A DNA stretch of 64,000 bases from an uncultured Lachnospiraceae bacterium (GCA_910587305.1 CAJUKV010000001.1:1-64000), one strand, 5' to 3'; positions 9,166 to 18,665 are shown, numbered from the stretch's first letter. A program made the numbers and translations. Notes: a model not told the origin generated them from the sequence alone.

Positions 9166-9272
9166 ACTTCTCCTCATTTCTGCGCTGCTTTTTGCGCATA
9201 TCAAGTTTGTGGATGCAACGCAGACACAAACTTGTGAGTGAAAGAATGAAAACCATTCACTCTTACTCCTTT
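9166..9272 (-). repeat. Leader element E8 (hairpin family) before the acetyltransferase gene
   Basis: On the minus strand a GAGTGAA/TTCACTC hairpin is followed by the palindrome CACAAGTTTGTG (plus 9225-9236), whose CAAGTTTGTG half also pairs with CACAAACTTG (9202-9211), and by a TGCGC/GCGCA hairpin (9181-9198 region) just before the ribosome binding site. The TTTCAC-ACAA-TTTGTG stretch matches element E4 near 63.7 kb. It lies between two co-oriented pathway genes. Confidence 0.55.
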
Positions 9273-10403
9273 TTATGGTTTCAAATACTCTTTAATCAGG
9301 CCAGTCACCTGATGTATCTGTTCATCTTCCATATATGGGTGCATTGGTAACGCCAATACTCTCTCACATAATTTTGTTGTCACTGCAAGTTCTTCTTCCT
9401 CGCCACAATATGGGGCAAAAGCCTCCTGTTTATGCATCGGCTTTGGATAATAAATCATACTCGGAATTCCATGCTCTTTTAAATACGCCTGCAATCCATT
9501 CCGTTTATCCTTGCTTTCCAATTGGATAGTATACTGCGCCCAGCTTGATAAAAACCCCTCAAGAACAACTGGCGTCTTTACAATTTCCTGTAATTCTTCC
9601 GTATATTTTTTTGCTACATCATTAACCTTATCTATTTCATAATCAGTAAAGGCTTTCATTTTCGCCAACAAAATTGCTGCCTGCAAGGTATCCAGCCTGG
9701 AATTCATACCGATCCTTACGTTATCATATTTAAAACTTCCTTTTCCATGGATACGGAAAGAGCCTATCAAAGCCGCCCATTCATCATTATCTGTGAAAAC
9801 AGCACCGCCATCTCCATAACATCCGAGAGGCTTTGCCGGAAAGAAGCTGGTAGTGGAAATGTCTCCAAAGGAGCACGCTTTCCTGCCGTTTATTTCACCG
9901 CCAAACCCCTGCGCCCCGTCTTCCAGTATATACATTTGAAACTCATCTGCTATTTTCCTGATTTCAGCATATTCCGCAGGTTGTCCGAACAAATCAACTG
10001 CAATAATAACCTTAGGCGTGTATTTCTTTTCCTCCACTACTTTTTTAATCGCTTTTCTTAGTTTAACGGTATCCATATTGAATGTGTCTTCTCTTACGTC
10101 CACAAATATCGGTGTTGCGCCTTCAAAAGATATCACCTCTCCACTGGAAAAAAAAGTAAAATCAGGTACAAATACCGCGTCCCCAGGGCCAATATCCCAC
10201 GCCATTAGCGCCAATGTTAAGGCATCCGTACCATTAGCACAGCTAATACAATGTTTTGTTCCCACATAAGATGCCAGCTTTTCTTCCAGTTCGGTAACTT
10301 GTTTGCCTGAAATGAAGTTGGTATTTTCTATTACTTCCTGCATACCGGCATCAATTTCCTTTTTTAACACCCGATACTGTTTTTTTAAATCTCTAAACTC
10401 CAT
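9273..10403 (-). CDS. DegT/DnrJ/EryC1 sugar aminotransferase, WbpE-like
   Basis: This 376-residue PLP enzyme transfers an amino group to a keto-sugar nucleotide. Visible motifs are GTDAL (58-62), the ILEDGAQ segment with D162 that contacts the pyridine nitrogen, and SFFPAKPLGCYGDGGA with the Schiff-base lysine at K191. The order of neighbours (6-dehydrogenase upstream, acetyltransferase and Gfo/Idh oxidoreductase downstream) is that of the WbpA-E-D-B set, so the likely substrate is the 3-keto derivative of UDP-N-acetylglucosaminuronate. The ATG has GGAGGA close upstream, supplied by leader element E1. Length is normal for the family. Confidence 0.92.
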   Translation of the reverse strand: MEFRDLKKQYRVLKKEIDAGMQEVIENTNFISGKQVTELEEKLASYVGTKHCISCANGTDALTLALMAWDIGPGDAVFVPDFTFFSSGEVISFEGATPIFVDVREDTFNMDTVKLRKAIKKVVEEKKYTPKVIIAVDLFGQPAEYAEIRKIADEFQMYILEDGAQGFGGEINGRKACSFGDISTTSFFPAKPLGCYGDGGAVFTDNDEWAALIGSFRIHGKGSFKYDNVRIGMNSRLDTLQAAILLAKMKAFTDYEIDKVNDVAKKYTEELQEIVKTPVVLEGFLSSWAQYTIQLESKDKRNGLQAYLKEHGIPSMIYYPKPMHKQEAFAPYCGEEEELAVTTKLCERVLALPMHPYMEDEQIHQVTGLIKEYLKP

Positions 10404-10508
10404 TATTGTTCCTCCTGCATATCACAAACCATGCTTGTGATACTGCGTTAATAAAGAGGTTGGAAGTTTATTCAAAGCTTCCACCTCATACTTCCTGTTT
10501 TGTTTAAT
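10404..10508 (-). repeat. Leader element E1 (two hairpins) before the aminotransferase gene
   Basis: In minus-strand order there is a stem formed by GAGGTGGAAG (10487-10478) and CTTCCAACCTC (10466-10456) followed by TTTATT, then a seven-pair hairpin (10421-10427 with 10435-10441), then GCAGGAGG as the ribosome binding site. About fifty bases including CTCTTTATT, GCAGTATC and the second hairpin are clearly homologous to element E2 at 26.8 kb, with a base pair changed on both sides of the stem. Confidence 0.65.
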
Positions 10509-11825
10509 CTACAGCCTCCAATAGCTATAACCTTCAATATCAAATGACCCTCTGTCTAAAATCCCCTTGATATCAGCTAATACCTTTACTTTATTATCAG
10601 GATTAAAGAAAGCAGATATTTCTTCTTTCTTCAAGTTCCGGAACATATCATGTGAAACGGCAATAATAACAGCATCTAAACGATTTACTTCAGCTAAATC
10701 TGTAAATTCTATACCATATAATTGTTTCGCTTCCTTTTTATCTGCCACCGGATCTGTGATCATCGGCTTAATACCATATTCCTTTAATTCATTTACTATA
10801 TCAATTACCTTTGTGTTTCTGGTATCCGGACAGTTTTCTTTAAAGGTAAACCCTAAAATAGCAACCCTTGCATTTTTTACCGGGATATCCGCAGCAATCA
10901 GTTTCTTAATAACACTCTCTGCTACATATTTTCCCATATCGTCATTAATCCTTCTACCAGCTAAAATGATTTGAGAGTGATAACCCAATTCTTCCGCCTT
11001 ATAAGTAAGGTAATAAGGATCTACCCCTATACAATGTCCTCCTACCAATCCAGGTGCAAATTTTAAGAAATTCCACTTAGTTCCCGCTGCATCCAATACT
11101 GCCTTAGTATCTATTCCCATTTTATTAAAAATAATAGATAATTCATTCATAAATGCTATATTAATATCTCTTTGGCTATTTTCAATTACTTTAGCAGCTT
11201 CTGCGACCTTAATGGATTCTGCTCGATATACCCCTGCTTTTACCACTAATTCATATACTTTAGCTATCGTATCTAGCGCCTCGTCATCCATGCCGGATAC
11301 AATCTTGGTAATTGTTTCCAAGCGATGAACTTTATCACCGGGGTTAATTCTTTCCGGGGAATACCCTATCTTAAAGTCTATTCCGCACTTTAGTCCTGAT
11401 TCTCTCTCCAGAATTGGCACACAGATATCCTCCGTTACTCCTGGATATACCGTTGATTCAAACACAACAACAGAGCCCTTTGTCAGATTCTGTCCTAAAA
11501 TCTTACTTGCTCCCTCAACAGGAGACAGATCCGGCGTATGGTCAGAATTAACCGGCGTTGGCACTGCAACAACATGAAATTTAGCTTCCCTTAATTTAGT
11601 TTCATCTGCCGTAAATTCGACCGTAGTATTTTTGATAACCTCGTTTCCAACTTCATTGGTTGGATCAATTCCCTCTTTATAGAGTTCAATTTTAGACTTA
11701 TTCAAATCAAACCCCACCACTTTTGCCTTTTTCGCAAAAGCAACAGCAATTGGCATACCCACATATCCTAATCCCACCAGTGATATTTTTTCTTCACCAT
11801 TTACAATTTTCTCATATAATCCCAT
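10509..11825 (-). CDS. UDP-N-acetylglucosamine 6-dehydrogenase, WbpA/TviB-like
   Basis: This 438-residue nucleotide-sugar dehydrogenase performs the two-step NAD oxidation of C6 to a carboxylate. It has the Rossmann motif GLGYVG (18-23), SPERINPGDKVH typical of the UDP-HexNAc branch (WbpA/TviB/WecC), and the catalytic cysteine C265 in GGHCIGVDPYYL. I place the start at the ATG at 11825, preceded by AAGAGGAT; an upstream start would add 28 non-homologous residues. It is the first committed step of the diacetamido-uronate pathway and leads the minus-strand set that also contains the aminotransferase, acetyltransferase and Gfo/Idh genes. Confidence 0.93.
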   Translation of the reverse strand: MGLYEKIVNGEEKISLVGLGYVGMPIAVAFAKKAKVVGFDLNKSKIELYKEGIDPTNEVGNEVIKNTTVEFTADETKLREAKFHVVAVPTPVNSDHTPDLSPVEGASKILGQNLTKGSVVVFESTVYPGVTEDICVPILERESGLKCGIDFKIGYSPERINPGDKVHRLETITKIVSGMDDEALDTIAKVYELVVKAGVYRAESIKVAEAAKVIENSQRDINIAFMNELSIIFNKMGIDTKAVLDAAGTKWNFLKFAPGLVGGHCIGVDPYYLTYKAEELGYHSQIILAGRRINDDMGKYVAESVIKKLIAADIPVKNARVAILGFTFKENCPDTRNTKVIDIVNELKEYGIKPMITDPVADKKEAKQLYGIEFTDLAEVNRLDAVIIAVSHDMFRNLKKEEISAFFNPDNKVKVLADIKGILDRGSFDIEGYSYWRL

Positions 11826-11954
11826 TTTATCCTCTTTCTGCAACATTGCATTTTTGTATTTTATATAATTGGAGTTCCTAAAGCGCCACCAAATTATATA
11901 CCCAAGCATTATCTCTAACCTGTTAAAACTTTATGGAAATTCTAAACATCTCAT

Positions 11955-12332
11955 CTAATTTTTTTCACTCTGTAATTCCTTTAATTCCTTAATTTGTTCC
12001 TCTAAATCCTTACAACGCAATGCCATTTCTGCAGCCATAGTTACATATTTATCTTCTAGCTGAGAATGAATAATCGAAATTGTTAACACCTTTTCAAACA
12101 ATAAACATATCATTATTAAAAATACAAAATTAGCAGGCGAAATGATTCCTAACGCATGTGCCATACGATAAGATATCTCTGGGAATAATCCTAATATAGC
12201 TAATATTATTCCGGTTGCTACCCAGAACAAAGTATCCTCTAATCTTATCTTTGACTTCCGTATCCTTGCTATGATCCACATTATGCTAAATACCGCTGCG
12301 ACCAATAATGTTACCCTAAGCATCATTGACAT
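11955..12332 (-). CDS. DUF2304 small membrane protein
   Basis: This 125-residue protein has three hydrophobic segments (about 4-22, 33-53 and 63-85) and then a charged coiled-coil-like C-terminus (LEEQIKELKELQSEK). The pattern FWVATGIILAILGLFPE is characteristic of DUF2304 proteins, which commonly sit beside DPM1-like GT2 genes, as here, and probably serve as membrane partner of the polyprenyl-phosphate glycosyltransferase. The ATG at 12332 comes immediately after the GT2 stop codon with GAGGG upstream, indicating translational coupling. Biochemical function is not established. Confidence 0.8.
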   Translation of the reverse strand: MSMMLRVTLLVAAVFSIMWIIARIRKSKIRLEDTLFWVATGIILAILGLFPEISYRMAHALGIISPANFVFLIMICLLFEKVLTISIIHSQLEDKYVTMAAEMALRCKDLEEQIKELKELQSEKN

Positions 12333-12333
12333 T

Positions 12334-13026
12334 TTATTTTTCCCTCTTCCTAAACCATTGAAATACCAATATACCATAAAGTACATGCAACATATAATAA
12401 ACAGAACGTCCTAATGTTAAATAACTGGTACCTGCTGTCCTCTCATGCATGTCCACCTGCACCTCGCATATTTTCACACCGCAATTAAGTAAAAAAGCCA
12501 ATGTATCAGGTTCCGGACCATAATTCATCTGATAGCCAAATTTCTTGATCATTTTTTTATTAAACAGCCGCATTCCGCTGGTAACATCCTGAATTTTTTT
12601 ACCTGTTGTAATCAAAATGGCAAGACTAATTAAATTGCTGCCTAACATTCTTGTGCTAAAAGGTTTCTTCTCGTTTACAAATCTTGATCCTATTACAATA
12701 TCTGCGTCTTTTTCCCTCATTATTCTCAGCATATCATCAATATATTTAGGATCGTGCTGCCCATCTCCATCAATTTGTACTGCGTATTCATATTGATAAA
12801 AATTTGCATATTTAATTCCACTCTTAATTGCTCCCGACAATCCTAAATTGACTGGCAGCTCCAACAGATTATAACCCTTTGCCTTACAAATCTTCCGCGT
12901 GGAATCTGTAGAGCCATCATTTACTATGATATAATCATATTGGGGGTAATTCTGTATAATATTGTCTACTACTTTTTCAATATTTTCAGCTTCATTATAA
13001 GCAGGTATTATAATTAAACACTTCAT
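12334..13026 (-). CDS. GT2 glycosyltransferase, DPM1/DPG-like
   Basis: This 230-residue GT-A enzyme has the GT2 start IIIPAYNEAENIEKVV, VNDGSTDST around residues 35-43, QIDGDGQHD with the metal-binding DXD, and GSRFVNE. It resembles soluble polyprenyl-phosphate sugar transferases that charge undecaprenyl phosphate with a single sugar, the donor for GT-C and GtrII-type enzymes found elsewhere in the window. I prefer the ATG at 13026, where homology begins; the ribosome binding site there is weak and an upstream ATG at 13056 is an alternative. It is coupled to the downstream DUF2304 gene. Confidence 0.87.
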   Translation of the reverse strand: MKCLIIIPAYNEAENIEKVVDNIIQNYPQYDYIIVNDGSTDSTRKICKAKGYNLLELPVNLGLSGAIKSGIKYANFYQYEYAVQIDGDGQHDPKYIDDMLRIMREKDADIVIGSRFVNEKKPFSTRMLGSNLISLAILITTGKKIQDVTSGMRLFNKKMIKKFGYQMNYGPEPDTLAFLLNCGVKICEVQVDMHERTAGTSYLTLGRSVYYMLHVLYGILVFQWFRKREK

Positions 13027-13082
13027 CTGATTACAATTAATCCTTTGCAGGTACATTTCACATGTAATAATATTATATATTT

Positions 13083-14243
13083 TTACCTATATTCAAACTG
13101 TTGATAAAATTTAAACATTTTGGCTTCTTCTATTTCCCAATTATATTTATTTTGTACGGCCGCCTTCCCATTGAGCGCCATTTTTTGAGCTAATTCCCTA
13201 TCATCTATTAATGTGTTTATCGCATTTAATATTTCCCACTCGTCTTCAGGATTAACGCAGATCCCACAATTTGCTTCTTTTACAATGCCTTCCCATAATG
13301 GGAAATCAGAACATACCACAGGAATTCCCGCCGCCATATATTCAAATAATTTAATGGGAAACGCATGATATATATTTTTATTATATTTCAATACACATAA
13401 TCCTACTACTGCACATGAATAGAGTTCGTTCACCTTTACCCTGTCTAAGTACCCTAAATATATAATTTTTTCCCCCCATATTTCAGAATATTGGGTCTTT
13501 AGCTTATTCAAATAGCTTTCTGTGATTGGCCCTGCAATTAAAATTTTGCCATGTACTCTCCTTGAAATAGAACATAAACTTGAAATTCCTCTTTCGTCGG
13601 TTACTCCACCGCAATAGCATACAATTGCAGCTCGATCTCCTATATCATTCTTCGTTTCTTCTATATCAAATGGCATATTACGAATTTCTACTAAATTAGA
13701 ATTATAATCTGATAACTTCTCGTATAAAAAAGGGGTTACGGTAATAACGCCATCTGCTTTGCTGACATAATGCATATCAAATTTTTCGACTATTTTTTTC
13801 AGAAAATTTCCTATTATATTACCAAAAATATTCTTTAATGCAGGTGCATATTGCTCTGCATTGTCCTCATGAACATCATAAATTATTCGCGTCTTAGGAA
13901 AACATAACTTTATAGTTTTCATAACATACATTAATTCAAGCTCATGAATATGAAGTATATCCGGCTTCTCATCTTTCATTATCTGAAGCAGCTTTTTTTT
14001 ATTATTCTTCCGTTCAATTACACCATGAAAAACACGTTTATTGAGAACAACCCCGGACAAGTCTAAATCATGAAATTTAATCTTTACATTATTTATCTTT
14101 TGTACATGCTTGTTATTCACTTTTGAATAGATTGAAGTATAATAAACAATATCATGTCCCATCCTTGCCAAAGAACAACACTCTTTTACCAATATCCTAG
14201 TATCATCGCTTTTATGCAAGCATGCCAAATGCACTATTTTCAT
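13083..14243 (-). CDS. GT4-like glycosyltransferase
   Basis: This 386-residue GT-B enzyme has an N-terminal acceptor domain with KPDILHIHELE near residue 100 and a C-terminal nucleotide-sugar domain with the E-x7-E type motif KLFEYMAAGIPVV beginning near residue 298. It should add a sugar to a lipid-linked intermediate on the cytoplasmic face of the membrane. Donor and acceptor cannot be read from the sequence. It lies between two other minus-strand glycosyltransferase genes, 56 bases upstream of the GT2 start. Confidence 0.88.
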   Translation of the reverse strand: MKIVHLACLHKSDDTRILVKECCSLARMGHDIVYYTSIYSKVNNKHVQKINNVKIKFHDLDLSGVVLNKRVFHGVIERKNNKKKLLQIMKDEKPDILHIHELELMYVMKTIKLCFPKTRIIYDVHEDNAEQYAPALKNIFGNIIGNFLKKIVEKFDMHYVSKADGVITVTPFLYEKLSDYNSNLVEIRNMPFDIEETKNDIGDRAAIVCYCGGVTDERGISSLCSISRRVHGKILIAGPITESYLNKLKTQYSEIWGEKIIYLGYLDRVKVNELYSCAVVGLCVLKYNKNIYHAFPIKLFEYMAAGIPVVCSDFPLWEGIVKEANCGICVNPEDEWEILNAINTLIDDRELAQKMALNGKAAVQNKYNWEIEEAKMFKFYQQFEYR

Positions 14244-14317
14244 TATATATTAGTCTCCCTGTACTATCAATCTGCAAATTCTAACACAAGCATAAATTCT
14301 AACATTGATAAATATTG

Positions 14318-15451
14318 TTATTCTTTCCTTATATATTCAATAACTGGCAACATTGTCACAGACATATCAATATATTTTTCTGCCATACTTCTAACTGCCT
14401 TTCGAACCTCTCCGGCATTCCCCTGCTTAGAATAAATTTTATCATAAAAATGAATGATCCGTATCATATCAATATCTGTTTCATCATTTGGAAGCTGCAA
14501 ATAATACTGTGTATTTTTATTAACAAAAACATCTATTTCTATGCCCGATACAATTGGAAGACCCCTTGCCAGAAACTCTCTTGATTTTAGTTCACTGGAT
14601 AAATATAACTCTTTTTTGTATCCTCCTAGCGTACAAATTCCAATATCGCAGATATTAAATACATCGTCTAACTTTCTCCCACTTAAGATGCCATAAAATA
14701 TCACATGATCTGAAAGCTCATATTGGTTTACAAGCCTCTCATATAAAGCTTTTTCCGGTCCTTCTCCTACAAAATGGCATTGAATATTTCTTTTCCCACA
14801 ATTTGCATAATAATTTTTAAGACCCCGCAGCAGTCTCTCGTATCCATGATATGGCTGCATATAAGCTACCACTAATAAATTTATAGTATCATCCAATATA
14901 TTACCATTTTTTTCTGCTAATGCAATATCTGAGATATTAATCCCATTCACAACCTGTATTGTTGGAATATCAAATATATAATCATCCCTGCTATAAGTTA
15001 TTACCCTATCAAAAACTTTTTTTAGCTTATGAATGTAACTCTGATCCCATGCAAAAAGCAAACTATAAAAAAAACCTTTCGGTTTTTCATGCTTATATGG
15101 ATATGTTGGTATTTCAACTAATATCTTAGCGCCATTTTTCCGTAATTGCTTTAACACCTGATAATAAAAAGTATCCATCATCCCATAACGATTATATATC
15201 CAGTTATATTTCTTATTTTTTAGGAAATTATACATTTGAAAATACGCAGGCGTCTTTTTTATATTGTCCACCTTCCCTATAGCTTTTTTTGACCCACCTC
15301 CTTTATAAATAACCAATCCATCTTTAATATATATCATATCCACTTCAAATCCATTTTTTTCAAAAACATGAACCTGCGCATATATTTTTTTGCAGACTCC
15401 ATCAGATTTTTCGTTAGAAAAATCCCATGTAGATAAATACAATAATTTCAT
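14318..15451 (-). CDS. GT4-like glycosyltransferase (divergent)
   Basis: This 377-residue protein has a GT-B layout: an N-terminal LLYLSTWDFSNEKSDGVCKK segment with the usual glycine/serine-containing acceptor loop, a central VAYMQPYHGYERLLRGL nucleotide-domain start, and SREFLARGLPIVSG in place of the usual E-x7-E region. The usual second glutamate is not obvious, so the enzyme may be divergent. I use the ATG at 15451, where family homology begins, with AAGAGAAA upstream. It faces away from the plus-strand GT4 gene at 15.7 kb, across a hairpin-rich region. Confidence 0.78.
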   Translation of the reverse strand: MKLLYLSTWDFSNEKSDGVCKKIYAQVHVFEKNGFEVDMIYIKDGLVIYKGGGSKKAIGKVDNIKKTPAYFQMYNFLKNKKYNWIYNRYGMMDTFYYQVLKQLRKNGAKILVEIPTYPYKHEKPKGFFYSLLFAWDQSYIHKLKKVFDRVITYSRDDYIFDIPTIQVVNGINISDIALAEKNGNILDDTINLLVVAYMQPYHGYERLLRGLKNYYANCGKRNIQCHFVGEGPEKALYERLVNQYELSDHVIFYGILSGRKLDDVFNICDIGICTLGGYKKELYLSSELKSREFLARGLPIVSGIEIDVFVNKNTQYYLQLPNDETDIDMIRIIHFYDKIYSKQGNAGEVRKAVRSMAEKYIDMSVTMLPVIEYIRKE

Positions 15452-15551
15452 TAATTTCTCTTTTCTTATAATCAATATTCGGGTAAAATAATTGTATCCT
15501 CACTATTGCTCCAAATACTAACTTATTATATTAATTTTACACTAACCCCCA

Positions 15552-15678
15552 TGTTGCCGTTTTGCGGCAACACAAATTTGCGGGGAGAATGCCTGTATTT
15601 TGGGCATTCTCCTGTGTGAGACATAGTACTTCTCGCGATGCAGTCCTTGCTGCGAATGATTAGAAGTACTTCTCACAC
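15552..15678 (-). repeat. Element E6: cluster of three strong hairpins between divergent genes
   Basis: Three adjacent inverted repeats are present. TGTTGCCG (15552-15559) pairs with CGGCAACA (15565-15572). GGAGAATGCC (15584-15593) pairs with GGCATTCTCC (15603-15612). GTGTGAGA (15614-15621) plus AGTACTTCT (15625-15633) pair with AGAAGTACT (15662-15670) and TCTCACAC (15671-15678), with a small GCAG/CTGC stem inside. Read on the minus strand the first part (TTTGTGTTGCCGC ... GGCAACATGG) matches elements E3 and E5, so this is a member of the leader family with extra stems. Confidence 0.65.
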
Positions 15679-15729
15679 TATCTATTTATATCATATTTCA
15701 GCTAAATTTACAATAAAATGGAGATATTT

Positions 15730-16956
15730 ATGAAAATCGTTCAAATAAATACTGTTTGTAATACAGGCAGTACCGGGAAAATTGCTGCTGATATATACGC
15801 AATAGCTAAGCAAGCAGGATATGAAACCTATATCGCCTATGGCAGAGGTTCTGCTCCGGCAAATATACAAAGCTTCAAAATTGGAAATTTTTTAGACTTT
15901 GGCTGTCATGTGTTAATAAATTTTTTCCTTGGGAAAAGCGGATTCGGTTCAAAATATGTAACAAAGAAGTTTCTTAAATGGTTAGACAAAATCAAACCGG
16001 ACATCCTTCATCTGCATAATCTACACGGCTTTTATCTCCATGTAGGTATTCTGTTTGAATACATTAAAAAACATGATATTCCAGTAGTATGGACGCTGCA
16101 TGATTGCTGGCCTTTGACAGGACAATGTGCCCATTTTGATTATGCCAACTGTAACAAATGGCAGACTTCCTGTCACCATTGTCCTATCTATCGCAGCGAT
16201 TATCCATATTCCTTATTTTATGACAATAGTTACCATAATTATATTGTAAAAAAAGAGCTTTTTACCAATGTTAACAATATGATCATCATAACTCCCAGCA
16301 ATTGGCTTGCAGATATCGTAAAAAAATCCTTTTTGCAAAAATATCCTATTTCAATTATTCCCAATGGAATTAATTTGCAGCTTTTTTGTCCCGCTGACAA
16401 ACAAAAGTCCGGTAACACAAACCATAGCCATACATTAGCAACACCAAAAATTATCCTGGGTGTTGCTAATGTATGGTCTAAATCAAAGGGTCTAAAATAT
16501 TTCCTTCAATTATCTGATATGCTTGACCAAACCTATCACATTGTTTTAATTGGCCTGACTTCAAAACAGCAATCTCAAATTCAGGCCAAATATAATGGGC
16601 GCATCACAGCCCTTACCAGAACATTCAATCAACAAGAATTGGTTTCATGGTACCAGAATGCTTTTGTATTTGTAAATACTACTTTAGAAGATAATTTTCC
16701 AACCACTAATTTAGAAGCTCTTGCCTGCGGCACGCCAGTCATTACCTTCAAATCCGGTGGAAGCCCTGAAAGCATCACACATCAATGTGGAATAGTCGTG
16801 GAAAAAGGAAACATTGAACAGTTAAAGAATGCTATTCTTTCTTTAGAAAAAAGGGCTGAAATAACCTCCTCTGCCTGTAGAAAACAAGCGCTAAATTACG
16901 AAAAAAGTATTCGGTTCAAACAGTATATATCCATTTACGAACAATTAATCAAATAA
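15730..16956 (+). CDS. GT4 glycosyltransferase (WcaC-like group)
   Basis: This 408-residue GT-B enzyme begins KIVQINTVCNTGSTGKIA, the glycine-rich acceptor loop of the group, has DILHLHNLHGFYL and TLHDCWPLTGQC with several Cys residues (a feature of WcaC-like exopolysaccharide enzymes), and TTNLEALACGTPVITF as nucleotide-sugar E-x7-E region. The ATG at 15730 has GGAG six bases upstream and is preferred over one four codons earlier. It is one of only three plus-strand loci inside the minus-strand block, and is followed by a convergent gene. Confidence 0.9.
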   Translation: MKIVQINTVCNTGSTGKIAADIYAIAKQAGYETYIAYGRGSAPANIQSFKIGNFLDFGCHVLINFFLGKSGFGSKYVTKKFLKWLDKIKPDILHLHNLHGFYLHVGILFEYIKKHDIPVVWTLHDCWPLTGQCAHFDYANCNKWQTSCHHCPIYRSDYPYSLFYDNSYHNYIVKKELFTNVNNMIIITPSNWLADIVKKSFLQKYPISIIPNGINLQLFCPADKQKSGNTNHSHTLATPKIILGVANVWSKSKGLKYFLQLSDMLDQTYHIVLIGLTSKQQSQIQAKYNGRITALTRTFNQQELVSWYQNAFVFVNTTLEDNFPTTNLEALACGTPVITFKSGGSPESITHQCGIVVEKGNIEQLKNAILSLEKRAEITSSACRKQALNYEKSIRFKQYISIYEQLIK

Positions 16957-17025
16957 TTAGAATATTCATATCCGGATGTTTCAGGATTCGATTCAACATA
17001 AAAAGGGATTCAAAACACATTAATT

Positions 17026-18147
17026 CTATTTCTCTGTCCAAATTACGTCTGAGTCGCTCATTTCCTTATCAAGGATCGTCCTGACATCCGGTTTATTTGC
17101 AATAATCCCCTGTATATATAAGCAATCCGCAATTGTACTCCCTAAAATTTCGTTATAAGTAAGACTCCTCAAATCGTCAGAATGATCTGGTATTCTAATT
17201 TCAACTTCCTCTTTTTCCTCCCGGCTTGCCTTCATAATTTGATTTATTACATATTCGTTCAGTTGTACACAGGTAACATAGTCTGTATGCTCCCGCGTAC
17301 TCATAAGGAACTTTCCATCCGGATATGCAGTTGCAATCAGGCATATTGGAATCGCAACTGGCAATAATCTCTTCACAAGTAAAACTGATTTCGCTATATA
17401 TGCTATCATCATAGCAGTCGCCACAATCAAGTAAAACCATATGCCCCAAGTTGCGTCAATTCTACTCATATAGGCTGTCTTAGAATTTAGGAGCAGGAGA
17501 AAAACTGTAAGCAAAGTCACATTACATATAATTGTTGCAAATATACGTACGAATTCGTCTTGCCCCACAAGCTTCTTTTGACACATAAGAATAATACTTC
17601 CAACCGCTAATAATAAAACAACTGTCAGAAAGTGTTTGGAAAGCCCTGAAAGGATTGCTATAAATTGCTGGATTGACAGTCCAAGATTAAGACCGCTTTC
17701 CCCTCCCACAACAGCGGCTCGTCCACCAGTTGCCTCAAACAACAACACAATTCCCCATCCGGCTAAAATAAAAAGATAAATGATATTTTCCTGGATTATT
17801 CCCTTAAAACCATTTTTACAATGATACAAATTAAAAAGCAAGCCAACCCCCGCATAAATTGCTGTTATTGCAGAGTGAAATAAATTTGAAAACAAAGCAA
17901 AATAAATTAAAAAGCAAAAAGATATTTTCCAAATAAAATTCCACGATAAAAAATTTTCTGTGATATCTTTAAACCGTAGAAGCAATAAAACTATAATGGC
18001 ATTGAGAATTCCTGGAATGGTATAAAAATATATACAACATAAATCAGCAGCGCTAAACATACATTGACTTGTCCCTCTGTTCCTGAAAATTACAAAAAAT
18101 GCGATAAGAAATAAAACTTCGCAAGCTAATGCGATATTAGATGACAT
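17026..18147 (-). pseudogene. DUF6056-like membrane protein, C-terminal part (in-frame stop upstream)
   Basis: This 373-residue reading frame encodes about eight to ten hydrophobic segments and a soluble tail with STREHTDYV. Its ATG directly follows the TAA that ends the 117-residue frame upstream, in the same frame, so the two together read as one 490-residue protein with one nonsense codon. The full length and the topology match the intact DUF6056-like protein at 45.3 kb. Either a recent nonsense mutation split the gene, or the two halves are separately translated by stop/start coupling. Function is unknown; relatives lie in polysaccharide loci and may be GT-C-like. Confidence 0.6.
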
Positions 18148-18501
18148 TTATATCCGCGCAATTAATAATTTTTGAAAACAAATACACATTATCACTACCA
18201 GAAAAGTAATAATACATGCCGAGATGATTGTTACAGAAAATATGTAATCACCACAAAAGGGATAAATCACATGGGCAGCTATCCAACCTGCTACAAACAT
18301 TAATGTTTCCGGCATAACCCTTGTAGGCTCCCATCCCTTCCAGATGGGTATCGGCAAACGGTATGTTCCAAGGCACAACCAGTCATCACAATCAAACGCC
18401 ACCAGTGGACATAATTTACTAAAAAAGAAAAACAATAATACTGCAATCCCCGCCTGCATTGCAATATTTATTGCCCATTCTCTTTTAAATTTAAAAGACA
18501 T
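18148..18501 (-). pseudogene. DUF6056-like membrane protein, N-terminal part
   Basis: This 117-residue frame has a first membrane segment at about 15-32, the FDCDDWLCLGTYR acidic loop with GWEPTRVMPE that resembles the catalytic first loop of GT-C proteins, and a second segment pair near the end. It stops at a TAA that is followed in the same frame by ATG and the rest of the protein. A consensus sigma-A promoter stands just upstream, so the gene is probably still transcribed. Confidence 0.6.
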
Positions 18502-18564
18502 ATCTTACTTTTCTCCATATATCCATAAAAATTTCCATTATCAGATTTGCAAAAGATATTAACT

Positions 18565-18593
18565 ATTATAGGAAATATACCATGTCATGTCAA
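18565..18593 (-). promoter_or_regulatory. Consensus sigma-A promoter
   Basis: On the minus strand there is TTGACA (18593-18588), a 17-base spacer, then TATAAT (18570-18565), a perfect match to consensus. Transcription would start near 18558 and give a leader of about 57 bases to the split DUF6056-like gene. Confidence 0.85.
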
Positions 18594-18665
18594 TCTGCAA
18601 GCAACTCGAAAACTTATCCTTGAAAATCTACTATTGCGCCTTAAAATCTTTTCTCTCTATATAAA

